Source: CALVGQ01 sp964370435 (GTDB lineage: Bacteria > Bacillota_I > Bacilli_A > Erysipelotrichales > Erysipelotrichaceae). Taken from it: a stretch of DNA of 37,081 nt. This document shows positions 24,123 through 32,954 of this stretch, in pieces (position 1 is the first letter of the stretch; the number at the start of each line of letters is the position of its first letter). A program made the translations under genes and the position numbers. The stretch lies in assembly GCA_964370435.1 (NCBI GenBank), contig CAYJJG010000014.1, positions 1-37,081 on the forward strand. Reading direction: 5' to 3'. Below the pieces are notes generated by a model. That model saw only the letters and a list, made by a program, of their open reading frames with translations. It was not told the DNA's origin and did not search any database.

Positions 24123-25115
24123 ATGTCATTATTAAAAATTGAAAATTTGACTACATCTTTTAGAACTGAACAAGGTCAAGTTCAAGCTGTAAGAGGTGTA
24201 AGTTTCGAAGTAAAAAAAGGAGAAACTCTTGGTGTAGTTGGGGAATCAGGTTCAGGAAAAAGTCAAACCATGTTTAGTGTAATGGGTCTGTTAGCAGCTA
24301 ATGGAGCTATTACTGATGGAACGATTACCTTTGATGAAACTGATTTGACTCCTGCAAATTTTAAAAATAAAAAAGAATATCAAGCAGCAATGAATAAAAT
24401 ACGTGGGAATTCGATGTCGATGATTTTTCAAGATCCGATGACTTTCTTAAATCCCGTATTAAAAATTAAAACACAGTTAATGGAGCCACTTTTAAATCAT
24501 ACTAAAATGAGTAAAAAAGAAGCTTACGATCGTGCTATTGAGCTTATGAATTTAGTAGGAATTCCAGAGCCTGTAAAAAGAATGAATCAGTATCCATTTG
24601 AATTTAGTGGTGGTATGCGTCAAAGAATTATTATTGCGATTGCCTTAGCATGTAATCCCAAATTAATTATTGCAGATGAGCCTACTACAGCGCTAGATGT
24701 TACTATTCAAGCACAAGTATTAGAATTAATTGATTCATTAAAAGAAAAATTAGATACTTCAATTATTATGATTACTCATGATTTAGGAGTAGTTGCTAAG
24801 TTATGTGATCGTATTGCTATTATGTATGGTGGTAAAATTGTAGAAATTGGTACTGATGAAGATATCTTCTACAATCCTCAACATCCTTATACTTTAGGGT
24901 TATTAAGATGTATATCTAATCCTGAAAATTCTGATGAGGAATTAATGCCAATTAAAGGATCACCTCCAGACTTACTAAAACCTCCTGCAGGCTGTCCATT
25001 TGTAGATCGCTGTGATCATGCTATGAAAGTTTGTAGAAATATTATGCCAAGCGAGACTGTTATCAAAGAAGGTCATAGTACGAGCTGTTGGTTACAAGAT
25101 GAAAGGAGCAAATAA
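24123..25115 (+). CDS. oppD: Peptide ABC transporter ATPase, OppD/DppD type
   Basis: A 330-residue ATP-binding subunit. Walker A GESGSGKS, Q-loop MIFQDPMTFLNP, signature FSGGMRQR, Walker B LIIADEPTTALD and switch histidine in MITHDLG. The C-terminal oligopeptide-transport extension (about 245-330) has the cysteine cluster GCPFVDRCDHAMKVC and a last SCW, the spacing reported for iron-sulfur binding in this family. It pairs with OppF to power peptide uptake. AGGAGG precedes ATG 24123, and the spacing to its neighbours is 11 nt and 2 nt. Confidence 0.94.
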   Translation: MSLLKIENLTTSFRTEQGQVQAVRGVSFEVKKGETLGVVGESGSGKSQTMFSVMGLLAANGAITDGTITFDETDLTPANFKNKKEYQAAMNKIRGNSMSMIFQDPMTFLNPVLKIKTQLMEPLLNHTKMSKKEAYDRAIELMNLVGIPEPVKRMNQYPFEFSGGMRQRIIIAIALACNPKLIIADEPTTALDVTIQAQVLELIDSLKEKLDTSIIMITHDLGVVAKLCDRIAIMYGGKIVEIGTDEDIFYNPQHPYTLGLLRCISNPENSDEELMPIKGSPPDLLKPPAGCPFVDRCDHAMKVCRNIMPSETVIKEGHSTSCWLQDERSK

Positions 25116-25117
25116 AC

Positions 25118-26089
25118 ATGGAACCTATTATAAAAGTTAAGAACCTAAAGACTCATTTCGATGTAACTAAGGGCATGTTTAGTCCTAAACAAATTGTTAA
25201 AGCAGTAGACGATGTATCCTTTGAGGTTTATCCTAATGAAACCTTTGGTTTAGTAGGGGAATCAGGATGTGGTAAAAGTACCCTTGGTCGAACTATTGTT
25301 AAATTATATGAGCCTAATAGTGGAACTATTATATTTGATAATCAAGATATTACTAAGATAAAGGGTGATGCGGTTAAGCAATATCATAAAGATGTGCAAA
25401 TGATATTTCAAGATCCATATGCTTCTTTAAATCCTCGAATGACTGTTGGTGAGATTATTAAAGAGCCAATGACAATTCATAAAATTTATGATAACGAAAA
25501 TGATAAAGAAGCGCGTGTAAAAGAGCTACTTCAAATTGTTGGTCTTAAACCAGATCACATTCGTCGTTATCCTTATGAGTTTTCTGGAGGGCAACGCCAA
25601 CGTATAGGAATCGCTCGTGCATTAGCATTGAATCCTAAATTTATTGTTTGTGATGAGCCAATTTCAGCTCTAGATGTTTCAATTCAAGCACAAATTATAA
25701 ACTTGCTTAAAAAAATTCAAAAAGAGTTAGGTATTTCATACCTGTTTATAGCCCACGATTTAAGTATGGTGAAACATATCTCTGATCGTATAGGGGTAAT
25801 GTATCTTGGACATTTAGTAGAAAGTGGTCCTAGTGATGATGTATACAACAAACCGTTACATCCTTATACTAGTGCACTTCTGTCTGCCGTTCCTGTTCCT
25901 GATCCAAAATTGGCAAAGGAAAAGAAACGTATTATTTTGGAAGGTGAAATTCCAAGTCCGATTAATCCACCTAGTGGATGTGTGTTTAGTGGACGTTGTC
26001 CTAAAGCACACAAACGATGTTTTGAACAAGTTCCATCTGTAATAAATGTAGGCCAAAGACAGATTGCTTGTTTTTTATATGAAAAGTAA
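25118..26089 (+). CDS. oppF: Peptide ABC transporter ATPase, OppF/DppF type
   Basis: A 323-residue ATP-binding subunit. Walker A GESGCGKST, Q-loop MIFQDPYASLNPRMTV, signature FSGGQRQR, Walker B FIVCDEPISALD and switch histidine in IAHDLS. The OppF-type features are the DPYASLNPRM block and the ASALL-type C-terminal region (HPYTSALLSAVPVPDP). The extension again carries a cysteine cluster, GCVFSGRCPKAHKRC plus a final AC. AAAGGAG precedes ATG 25118. The oppA gene follows after 12 nt. Confidence 0.94.
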   Translation: MEPIIKVKNLKTHFDVTKGMFSPKQIVKAVDDVSFEVYPNETFGLVGESGCGKSTLGRTIVKLYEPNSGTIIFDNQDITKIKGDAVKQYHKDVQMIFQDPYASLNPRMTVGEIIKEPMTIHKIYDNENDKEARVKELLQIVGLKPDHIRRYPYEFSGGQRQRIGIARALALNPKFIVCDEPISALDVSIQAQIINLLKKIQKELGISYLFIAHDLSMVKHISDRIGVMYLGHLVESGPSDDVYNKPLHPYTSALLSAVPVPDPKLAKEKKRIILEGEIPSPINPPSGCVFSGRCPKAHKRCFEQVPSVINVGQRQIACFLYEK

Positions 26090-26101
26090 AGGAGAAAAGA
26101 A

Positions 26102-27760
26102 ATGAAAAACACATTGAAAAGATTAGCTTTACTACTAGTATCAGTAATGATGTTAGTAAGCCTAGTTGCTTGTGGTACAACAGATGCTCCGTCAGGAGAT
26201 GATACTACAGTAACTACAAACACACTTACAGTTGCACTTGGAGGAGAACCTAGTTATCTAGATCCTGCAGTTGCTACTGACGCAGTTTCAAGTCATATCT
26301 TGAGACAAATGTATTACCCATTATTCAACTATGGAGAAAATGGTGAGTTAGTTAATGAAGCTGTAGTAGATTATACTGTTAGCGAAGATGGACTAGTTTA
26401 TACTTTCAATTTAGTTGAAGGTAACACTTGGAGTGATGGAGAACCTGTTACTGCTGCTGATTACGAATTTGGTATTAAAAGGGTATTAGGTTATGGTCCT
26501 GACAGTGGCTATGCATATTTCGTAGGTGACTATGTATTAAATGCTAAAGCTGCTCAAGATGAAGCTTGGGATGTAGCTGATATGGATGAAGTTGGAATTA
26601 AAGCACTAGATGATTACACATTAGAAATCACACTAGAAAAAGCTACACCATACTTCACAGCGTTAATGACTTACCAAACGTATTATCCTGCAAGAGAAGG
26701 GTTTGCTTTAGAACATGAATCAAGCTGGGGGAATGATCCTGCTACGCCTACAAATGGACCATTCAAATTAGAATCAATCAATGAAACTTCAGAAGCTGTT
26801 TTAGTTAAAAATGACACTTATTTATATGCTGATGGTGTTACATTAGATGAAATCGTGTTCAAAGTTATGCCAGATATGGATGCTCAATTCTTAGCATTCC
26901 AAAGTGGTGAAATTGATATGGCAACAACGGTTAACTCTGGTACTGTTGTTCCAGCCTACGAAGGACAACCAGAATTAATTATTCCAGATTCAACAATCAA
27001 TTATTACTTCCGTATTAATCCACAAGATGGTTATGGAGATGTACCAGAACTTGCTGATGTTGAAATCAGAAAAGCATTATCTATGGCAATTAATCGTGAA
27101 GATATTATCTTAGCATTAGATGCTGAAACTACACACTATGCATTATACGGATTTGTACCTTTAGGAATTCCAGGTGTTGAAGATGAATTCCGTGTTGAAC
27201 AAGATGCAGTTGGAAGATTATCAGATACTGATGTTGATGCTGCTAAAGCAATTATGGAATCAAAAGGTTTTAGTGCTGACAACATGTTAGAACTTGAATA
27301 CTACTACAATGCTAGTACAATGCATGATACTGTTGCAGCTGTTATTCAACAACAATGGGCAGAAATCTATGTAGATGTAGAAATTAAAGCTGGTGAGTTA
27401 AGAACGTTCTTTGATGATAGAACTGCAGGTTTATATGACTTAGCACGTGATGCTATGTCTGCTGACTACTTAGATGCTAACTCATATCTTAAACTATTAC
27501 ACACAGCTGGACAAACAGAAGATGTATTTAATAATGCTGAATATGATGCATTATTAGATGAAGCAAATACAACTTTAGATGCTGCAAAACGTGTACAATT
27601 ACTACAAGAAGCTGAAAGATTAGCTGTTGAAGAATTAGTATGGATTATTCCAGTATTTGGATATACTACTCCATATTTATTAAAAGCTGGTGTTGAAGGA
27701 ATTACTTATGATCCATCAGGAAGTATTTCTTTCGAAGGTACAGTATTACCAACAGAATAA
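26102..27760 (+). CDS. oppA: Peptide-binding lipoprotein, OppA/DppA type
   Basis: A 552-residue substrate-binding lipoprotein (SBP family 5). Signal peptide with lipobox LVAC and Cys24, then a short Thr/Asp-rich linker. Family motifs: VALGGEPSYLDPAVATD, YPLFNYGENGELV, YTFNLVEGNTWSDGEPVTAADYEFG, LEITLEKATPYF, PTNGPFKLE and VEIRKALSMAINRED. It captures peptides outside and delivers them to OppB/C. It is placed last of the five transporter genes. Its codon choice is noticeably smoother (many GCT, GAA, TTA), which fits high expression. AAAGGAG lies 6 nt before ATG 26102. The stop is followed by a very stable hairpin that could protect this part of the mRNA. Confidence 0.95.
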   Translation: MKNTLKRLALLLVSVMMLVSLVACGTTDAPSGDDTTVTTNTLTVALGGEPSYLDPAVATDAVSSHILRQMYYPLFNYGENGELVNEAVVDYTVSEDGLVYTFNLVEGNTWSDGEPVTAADYEFGIKRVLGYGPDSGYAYFVGDYVLNAKAAQDEAWDVADMDEVGIKALDDYTLEITLEKATPYFTALMTYQTYYPAREGFALEHESSWGNDPATPTNGPFKLESINETSEAVLVKNDTYLYADGVTLDEIVFKVMPDMDAQFLAFQSGEIDMATTVNSGTVVPAYEGQPELIIPDSTINYYFRINPQDGYGDVPELADVEIRKALSMAINREDIILALDAETTHYALYGFVPLGIPGVEDEFRVEQDAVGRLSDTDVDAAKAIMESKGFSADNMLELEYYYNASTMHDTVAAVIQQQWAEIYVDVEIKAGELRTFFDDRTAGLYDLARDAMSADYLDANSYLKLLHTAGQTEDVFNNAEYDALLDEANTTLDAAKRVQLLQEAERLAVEELVWIIPVFGYTTPYLLKAGVEGITYDPSGSISFEGTVLPTE

Positions 27761-27771
27761 GATATCAAAAC

Positions 27772-27804
27772 AACTACTAGTAGAAATTATTTCTACTAGT
27801 AGTT
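27772..27804 (+). promoter_or_regulatory. Perfect 15-bp intercistronic hairpin after oppA
   Basis: AACTACTAGTAGAAA (27772-27786) pairs perfectly with its complement at 27790-27804 around a TTA loop. No U-tract follows; the next bases are ACTAATTATAGGAGG, leading into the next gene. It looks like an mRNA-stabilising or processing hairpin rather than a full terminator, letting oppA be made in excess over downstream peptidases. Confidence 0.75.
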
Positions 27805-27825
27805 ACTAATTATAGGAGGAAAAAT

Positions 27826-29037
27826 ATGAGATTGAATATCGAAAAATTGGCAATTATTAAAGATGCAATTGCAAATAATAAAACAGATGCTTGGCTTATC
27901 ACGGGTAGAGAAACTATCATGAAGAGTGAGCCAGCATTAGAGATACTAGGAGATATAGATTTTATCATTGCTTCATGTTTAATATTTACTAAAGAAAAAA
28001 CAATAGCTATTGTTTCTCCTTTAGATGTTGAAGGATATAAGCGTATTGAAGGTATTGATGAAGTATACTGCTATGAAGGAACTATGGAAGATACAATATT
28101 AGACGTGATAGAAAAATATCAATTTAAAACATTAGCACTAAATTATTCCGAGTCGGATTCTAGTGGTGATGGGCTAACTTTTGGTATGTATTTGAAACTT
28201 CAAGATGTATTTAATAAATTATCTTATAAAATGGAAATAGTGTCAGCGTATCCTATTATTTCTAAAGTTAGAGGTATTAAAACTGCTTCACAGTTAGCAA
28301 TAATTGAAGATTGTGCTATCCAAGCTGATAAATATTTGCGTTCTATTCCAAGTATGTGTACTAAAGATACAACTTCACTAGATATCTTTAATTATCTTCA
28401 AAAAGTGGCTGCAGATGATGGTTATACTATGTCTTGGGCTAAAGATCAGTGTCCAGGTGTGAGTGTTGATCCTAATGTACCTAGTGGACATATGGGATTA
28501 ATTGAAACACCTATTGTAAAGGGTAATGTAATTAATATTGACTACGGTGTACGAAAAGACGGTTACTGTAGTGATTTTCAACGTATGTATTATGTTTTAA
28601 AAGATGATGAAACTTGTGCTCCACCAGAAGTTGTAGAAGCATTTAATGTGGTTAGAGATGCGATTAAAAAAGCAGCTGATTTTATGAAACCAGGAGTAAC
28701 AGGGTTTGAAGTAGACCAGGTAGCTAGACATTATATCGTAGACATGGGTTATGATTCTTGGAATGCAGCTTTGGGACATCAAGTAGGACATAAAACACAT
28801 GATGGTGGTACTATTTTAGCAAATCGCCGTAAGCGTTATAATCGTCCAGACTTAATTGATGTACCACTCGATGCAGGTAATGTATTTACTTTGGAACCTT
28901 CTGTTAAAATACCACAAGGAAGAGTAGGGTTAGAAGAAGAGGTTATTGTCACTGAAACAGGTGCCAGATTTATTGTTGAACCGCAACAAGAAATTATGTT
29001 GATTAGAGTGGAAAGGGATACTGATGAAAAAGATTAA
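27826..29037 (+). CDS. M24-family metallopeptidase (Xaa-Pro aminopeptidase type), copy 2
   Basis: A cytosolic 403-residue M24 peptidase, paralogous to the one at 21060. Creatinase-like N-terminal domain, then metal ligands in NIDYGVRKDGYCSDFQRMYY (two Asp, 11 apart), GHQVGHKTHDGG (His), FTLEPSVKIP (Glu) and GLEEEVIV (Glu). All are conserved, so an active proline-directed peptidase is expected. The pair probably differ in preferred first residue or peptide length. AGGAGG is upstream of ATG 27826. Its end overlaps the following S9 gene by 14 nt. Confidence 0.92.
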   Translation: MRLNIEKLAIIKDAIANNKTDAWLITGRETIMKSEPALEILGDIDFIIASCLIFTKEKTIAIVSPLDVEGYKRIEGIDEVYCYEGTMEDTILDVIEKYQFKTLALNYSESDSSGDGLTFGMYLKLQDVFNKLSYKMEIVSAYPIISKVRGIKTASQLAIIEDCAIQADKYLRSIPSMCTKDTTSLDIFNYLQKVAADDGYTMSWAKDQCPGVSVDPNVPSGHMGLIETPIVKGNVINIDYGVRKDGYCSDFQRMYYVLKDDETCAPPEVVEAFNVVRDAIKKAADFMKPGVTGFEVDQVARHYIVDMGYDSWNAALGHQVGHKTHDGGTILANRRKRYNRPDLIDVPLDAGNVFTLEPSVKIPQGRVGLEEEVIVTETGARFIVEPQQEIMLIRVERDTDEKD

Positions 29038-30952
29038 AAATAAAACTTTTTTAAAGTATAAGTTTCTATCTAGCCTAAAAGCTAATGAAGATAATACTTT
29101 AGCAGGATTAATAGTTACCGAAATTAAAAAACGCAGTAATCGTTATCTTAAAAATTTATTTCTTTTTAACGGAGAACATCTTGAATTATTTAAAAAAGAT
29201 GTTGGAAGCTTTTGTTTCGATGGAAATACAGTTGTCATCCTAGATAAAGAAGGTGTATATAGTAAGATCGACCTTATTACAAAAGAGGTTGTAGATACTT
29301 TTAAATTAAATATTGCTGGAGATATAGTTTCTTTAGGAAATGGTCGCTATTTAATTAGTGCTGAAAGTGATTTGTATCATCCTGATTTACATTGTTATAG
29401 TAAAAAGCAGTTAAGTAATTATCAAGAAGAACTAAAAGAAAATGAGGCTTATCAAGTCATGGATGAATACCCATTTTATTTTAATGGAGCTGGGTATATC
29501 AACAAGAAAAGAAATTCTCTTTATGTGTATGATCATAATACGAAAATTACAGAAAGAATTAATACTATTACTATAGATGTTGAAGGCTATGATTTATGTG
29601 GTAATGAAATTATGTATTACGGTGTTGATTATGATGCTGTAAAGGGAAAAACATCACGTGTTTATGTTTATAACTTTACTAAGAAGAATGAAACTGTTAT
29701 CTATGATAAAGAGGATTTAATGGTTCATCGTATTTTTTATAAAGATAATAAACATTATGTTGCTGGAACTAAAGGTTTAAGATATGGTTTCATGGAAAAT
29801 CCTATTTTTTATGAAATTAAAAATGGTGATTTAGTTGAATATTTAGATTTTGATACTACTTTATATAACAGTGTTTTAAGCGATTGCCGTTATGGTGCTG
29901 GAAATAGTTATTTAAACTATAATGGGGAACCTTATTTCTTAGTACCAAAAGGACAAAAAACAGCTGTATATAAACTAGGTAAAAAGATGGAAGTTATTCA
30001 TAAAAACCATGAAAGTATTGATGGTTTTACCTTCGTTAATGGAAAGTTAGTTACTTTTGGATTTTATGACAGTAAACTTCAAGAAATCTATTATCATCTA
30101 GAAGATGAAGTAGTTCAAGTAAGTGAATTTAATGAACACATTAAAAAAGATTATTATGTTGCTGAGCCAATTAAGCATAGTATTGCAGTAGCAAATACGA
30201 CAGTAGATGGTTTTGTATTATTACCATATAACTATGATGAAACAAAAAAATATCCAATGATACTTAATATTCATGGTGGACCTAAAATGGCCTATGGAGA
30301 TTTGTTTTTTAATGAAATGCAAATATGGGCTTCAATGGGTTATATTGTTGCTTATTGTAATCCAAGAGGTTCAGATGGAAAAGGTAATGAATTTATGGAT
30401 TTAAGAAAAGGTATTGCATCCATTGCTTACCAGGACTTAATGCAGTTTACCGATTCTGTTATTGAAACTTATGCTGCAGTAGATACCACACGTTTAGTGG
30501 TTGCAGGTGGAAGTTATGGTGGTTATATGACGAACTATATTATTGGTCAAACCAATCGCTTCAATTGTGCTATTTCACAGCGTTCCATTTCTAATTGGAT
30601 TTCAATGACTACAGCTAGTGATTATGGTATTGATCATCCAATCGAAATGGAATATGAAGATATCTACAATGCTAATGAGGAAATGTGGGATGCATCTCCA
30701 CTGAAGTATGCCAACAATGCTAAAACTCCAACGTTGTTTATACACGCTTTTGAAGATTATCGTTGTCCACTTTTTGAAGCATTACAGATGTATACTGTGT
30801 TAAAATGTAATGGTGTTGATACACGCTTAGTAGCCTTTAAAAATGAAAATCATGATTTAAGCAGAACAGGAAAGCCTAAAGCACGTATTAGAAGGCTAGA
30901 AGAAATGGGTGCTTGGTTAGAAAAATATAATGGGAAAGAGGAGGAAGTATAG
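29024..30952 (+). CDS. S9-family serine peptidase (prolyl oligopeptidase clan), operon copy
   Basis: A cytosolic 642-residue serine peptidase, paralogous to the gene at 16633. N-terminal propeller-type region, then the hydrolase with NIHGGPKMAYGD, GGSYGGYMTNYI (Ser497), HAFEDYRC (Asp578) and NENHDLSRTGKP (His610): the triad is complete. No signal peptide. Its place between an M24 peptidase and a PepD-like dipeptidase says it works on imported peptides. ATG 29024 lies within the end of the upstream gene, preceded by GGAAAGGG; translation is probably coupled. It shares one base with the GTG start of the next gene (TAGTG). Confidence 0.92.
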   Translation: MKKIKNKTFLKYKFLSSLKANEDNTLAGLIVTEIKKRSNRYLKNLFLFNGEHLELFKKDVGSFCFDGNTVVILDKEGVYSKIDLITKEVVDTFKLNIAGDIVSLGNGRYLISAESDLYHPDLHCYSKKQLSNYQEELKENEAYQVMDEYPFYFNGAGYINKKRNSLYVYDHNTKITERINTITIDVEGYDLCGNEIMYYGVDYDAVKGKTSRVYVYNFTKKNETVIYDKEDLMVHRIFYKDNKHYVAGTKGLRYGFMENPIFYEIKNGDLVEYLDFDTTLYNSVLSDCRYGAGNSYLNYNGEPYFLVPKGQKTAVYKLGKKMEVIHKNHESIDGFTFVNGKLVTFGFYDSKLQEIYYHLEDEVVQVSEFNEHIKKDYYVAEPIKHSIAVANTTVDGFVLLPYNYDETKKYPMILNIHGGPKMAYGDLFFNEMQIWASMGYIVAYCNPRGSDGKGNEFMDLRKGIASIAYQDLMQFTDSVIETYAAVDTTRLVVAGGSYGGYMTNYIIGQTNRFNCAISQRSISNWISMTTASDYGIDHPIEMEYEDIYNANEEMWDASPLKYANNAKTPTLFIHAFEDYRCPLFEALQMYTVLKCNGVDTRLVAFKNENHDLSRTGKPKARIRRLEEMGAWLEKYNGKEEEV

Positions 30953-32376
30953 TGTTTGATTTAAGTAAAAGACATTGCTATTATTTCAATGAAATTTGTA
31001 AAATACCTCATGGATCACGCAATGAAAAAGCACTGAGTGACTATATTGTAGGGATAGCTAAAAGCTGTGGATTAAAGTATATCCAAGATGATTTAAATAA
31101 CGTAATTGTTTATAAAGAAGGAACTAATGGTTCAAATGAGGCTGTGATTATTCAAGCACACATGGATATGGTTCCAGAAAAAAATAAAGATAGTAACCAT
31201 GATTTTTTCAAAGATCCACTAGATTTATATATTGAAGATGGTTTTTTGAAAGCTAGAGGAACTACTTTAGGTGCAGATGATGGCCATGGAGTAGCCTACA
31301 TGTTGAGTATTATGGAAGATAAAAGTTTAAAACATCCGCCTCTTGAATTAGTGTTTACTACTGAAGAAGAAATTGGATTATTTGGAGCTTTAAACCTTAA
31401 AAAAGAATATTTTAGTGCTCAACGTTTAATTTCTCTTGATGGTGGTGGCGAATCAAGAACATTACTAAGTTCAGCAGGTGGTGCAAAAGTAGAATTAATG
31501 AAAACAATCACTTTTGAAGCGAATGACTTAGCTACTTATGCTCTTGAAGTAAAAGGGTTAAAAGGTGGCCATAGTGGTGGCGCCATTGATTTAGAAAGAG
31601 GAAATGCTAATAAGATTTTAGTTCGTGTACTAAAAGAGCTACAACTTAGTGGTGTTGATGTAACTTTAGCAACAATTGATGGTGGATTAAAAGACAATGC
31701 CATTCCTAGAGAAGCCTATGCTACTTTTGTTTCTAAAAGTGATGCTACACTTGTTATGAGTGAAGTAGAAAATAGTTTTTCTAAATTAAAAGTAGAATAC
31801 GAAGCTAGTGATGAGGGCTTAATGATAAACTGTAAATCCGTTGATAAAGCTAAAGAGTGCTTCAATAAAGAAGTAAGTGATACTGTAATTAATGCCCTAT
31901 ATCTTGCGATTAATGGTTTTATTGCAAGATCAATGCAAATTAAGGGGTTAACTTTAACATCACTTAATATGGGTGTTATTAAAGTAGAAAACAGCACTTT
32001 AACATGCACCTATTCATTAAGATCAGCTATTGATAGCTGCGTAGATAATCTAATTAATCAATTATCTACATTAGCATCAGTATTTGGATTTAGTGTTGAG
32101 ACGGGATCTCGTTATCCTGGGTGGAATTATAATCCGGTATCAAAGATGCGCGATATTTTAAAAGTAGTAGTAAAAGATGAGTTAGATAAAGAATTAGAAG
32201 TAGTAGCAGCACACGGTGGGACTGAAGTTGGTGTGTTTAGTGCAATGATACCTAATATTGATGTAGTTTCAATGGGTCCATTTACTGAAGATATTCATAC
32301 ACCAGATGAAAGAATGGATTTAGCATCTTTCGACCGTGTTGATAATTTGCTTAAAAAATTTATCGAGAAATTATAG
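30952..32376 (+). CDS. pepD: PepD-like M20 dipeptidase (aminoacyl-histidine dipeptidase)
   Basis: A cytosolic 474-residue zinc dipeptidase. Motifs in order: PHGSRNEKALSDYI, IIQAHMDMVPEKN (first metal histidine and Asp), GTTLGADDGHGVAYML (bridging Asp), TTEEEIGLFGA (catalytic Glu and metal Glu), LDGGGESRTL (metal Asp region), a lid domain with KGLKGGHSGG, and AAHGGTEVGVF near the end with the last histidine. It cleaves dipeptides of broad sequence, including X-His. The start is GTG 30952, with GAGGAGG 7 nt upstream, overlapping the previous stop by one base. It would finish dipeptides released by the other peptidases of the operon. Confidence 0.92.
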   Translation: MFDLSKRHCYYFNEICKIPHGSRNEKALSDYIVGIAKSCGLKYIQDDLNNVIVYKEGTNGSNEAVIIQAHMDMVPEKNKDSNHDFFKDPLDLYIEDGFLKARGTTLGADDGHGVAYMLSIMEDKSLKHPPLELVFTTEEEIGLFGALNLKKEYFSAQRLISLDGGGESRTLLSSAGGAKVELMKTITFEANDLATYALEVKGLKGGHSGGAIDLERGNANKILVRVLKELQLSGVDVTLATIDGGLKDNAIPREAYATFVSKSDATLVMSEVENSFSKLKVEYEASDEGLMINCKSVDKAKECFNKEVSDTVINALYLAINGFIARSMQIKGLTLTSLNMGVIKVENSTLTCTYSLRSAIDSCVDNLINQLSTLASVFGFSVETGSRYPGWNYNPVSKMRDILKVVVKDELDKELEVVAAHGGTEVGVFSAMIPNIDVVSMGPFTEDIHTPDERMDLASFDRVDNLLKKFIEKL

Positions 32377-32387
32377 GAGGTATTCTA

Positions 32388-32954
32388 ATGAAGAAGGGAT
32401 CAATAATTATACTCACTGGAGCAAGTAGTGTAGGGAAAAGTAAAATCAGAGAGTTGTTAATGGCTGATGAAGATTTAAATCTATTTTACTCTATTTCATG
32501 CACAACAAGACCAAGAAAAGAAAATGAGGTTGATGGAAAAGATTATTATTTCACAGATCATGTTTCTTTTGCCAATTTAGTAAAAAATAAAGATTTATTA
32601 GAGTATACTGAGTTTAATGGTTATTATTATGGAACACCTTTACAACAAGTTAATTTTTTAGTTGATCAAGGGAAAAATGTTTTAATTGAGGTAGAATCAC
32701 AAGGGGTTGGGCAAATTAAATTAGCAAAACCACAAGCTATTGCCTTCTTTGTTATGCCTAAAGATATTAAAGAGTTGGAAAAACAAATAAAAGACCGCTA
32801 TAAAGACGATGAAGCTTCAATTAAAAATCGTATTTCTAAGGCACAGATGGAGTTAGAATTAGCTAGTTTATTTAGACATCAAGTATACAATGATGATCCT
32901 GAAAAAGCATATAAATATATGAAAGATGCTATTATGAAAGAGGTTAATGGATAA
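32388..32954 (+). CDS. Guanylate-kinase paralogue in the peptide operon
   Basis: A 188-residue protein homologous end to end to the gmk product at 5421. It keeps the substrate-side signature (CTTRPRKENEVDG-DYYF, LLEYTEFNGYYYGTP) and the YNDDPEKA end. It departs from the canonical enzyme in the nucleotide parts: the P-loop is GASSVGKSK (Lys19 where Gmk has Thr, and no glycine at 14), EVQGA becomes EVESQG, and the lid is QIKDRYKDDE, lacking the first arginine and the TE pair. It may be a weak or altered GMP kinase, a kinase for another small molecule, or a regulatory protein. AGGAGG precedes ATG 32388; its stop overlaps the next start (TAATG). Nothing else nucleotide-related is nearby, so its place among peptidases is odd. 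Confidence 0.85.
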   Translation: MKKGSIIILTGASSVGKSKIRELLMADEDLNLFYSISCTTRPRKENEVDGKDYYFTDHVSFANLVKNKDLLEYTEFNGYYYGTPLQQVNFLVDQGKNVLIEVESQGVGQIKLAKPQAIAFFVMPKDIKELEKQIKDRYKDDEASIKNRISKAQMELELASLFRHQVYNDDPEKAYKYMKDAIMKEVNG

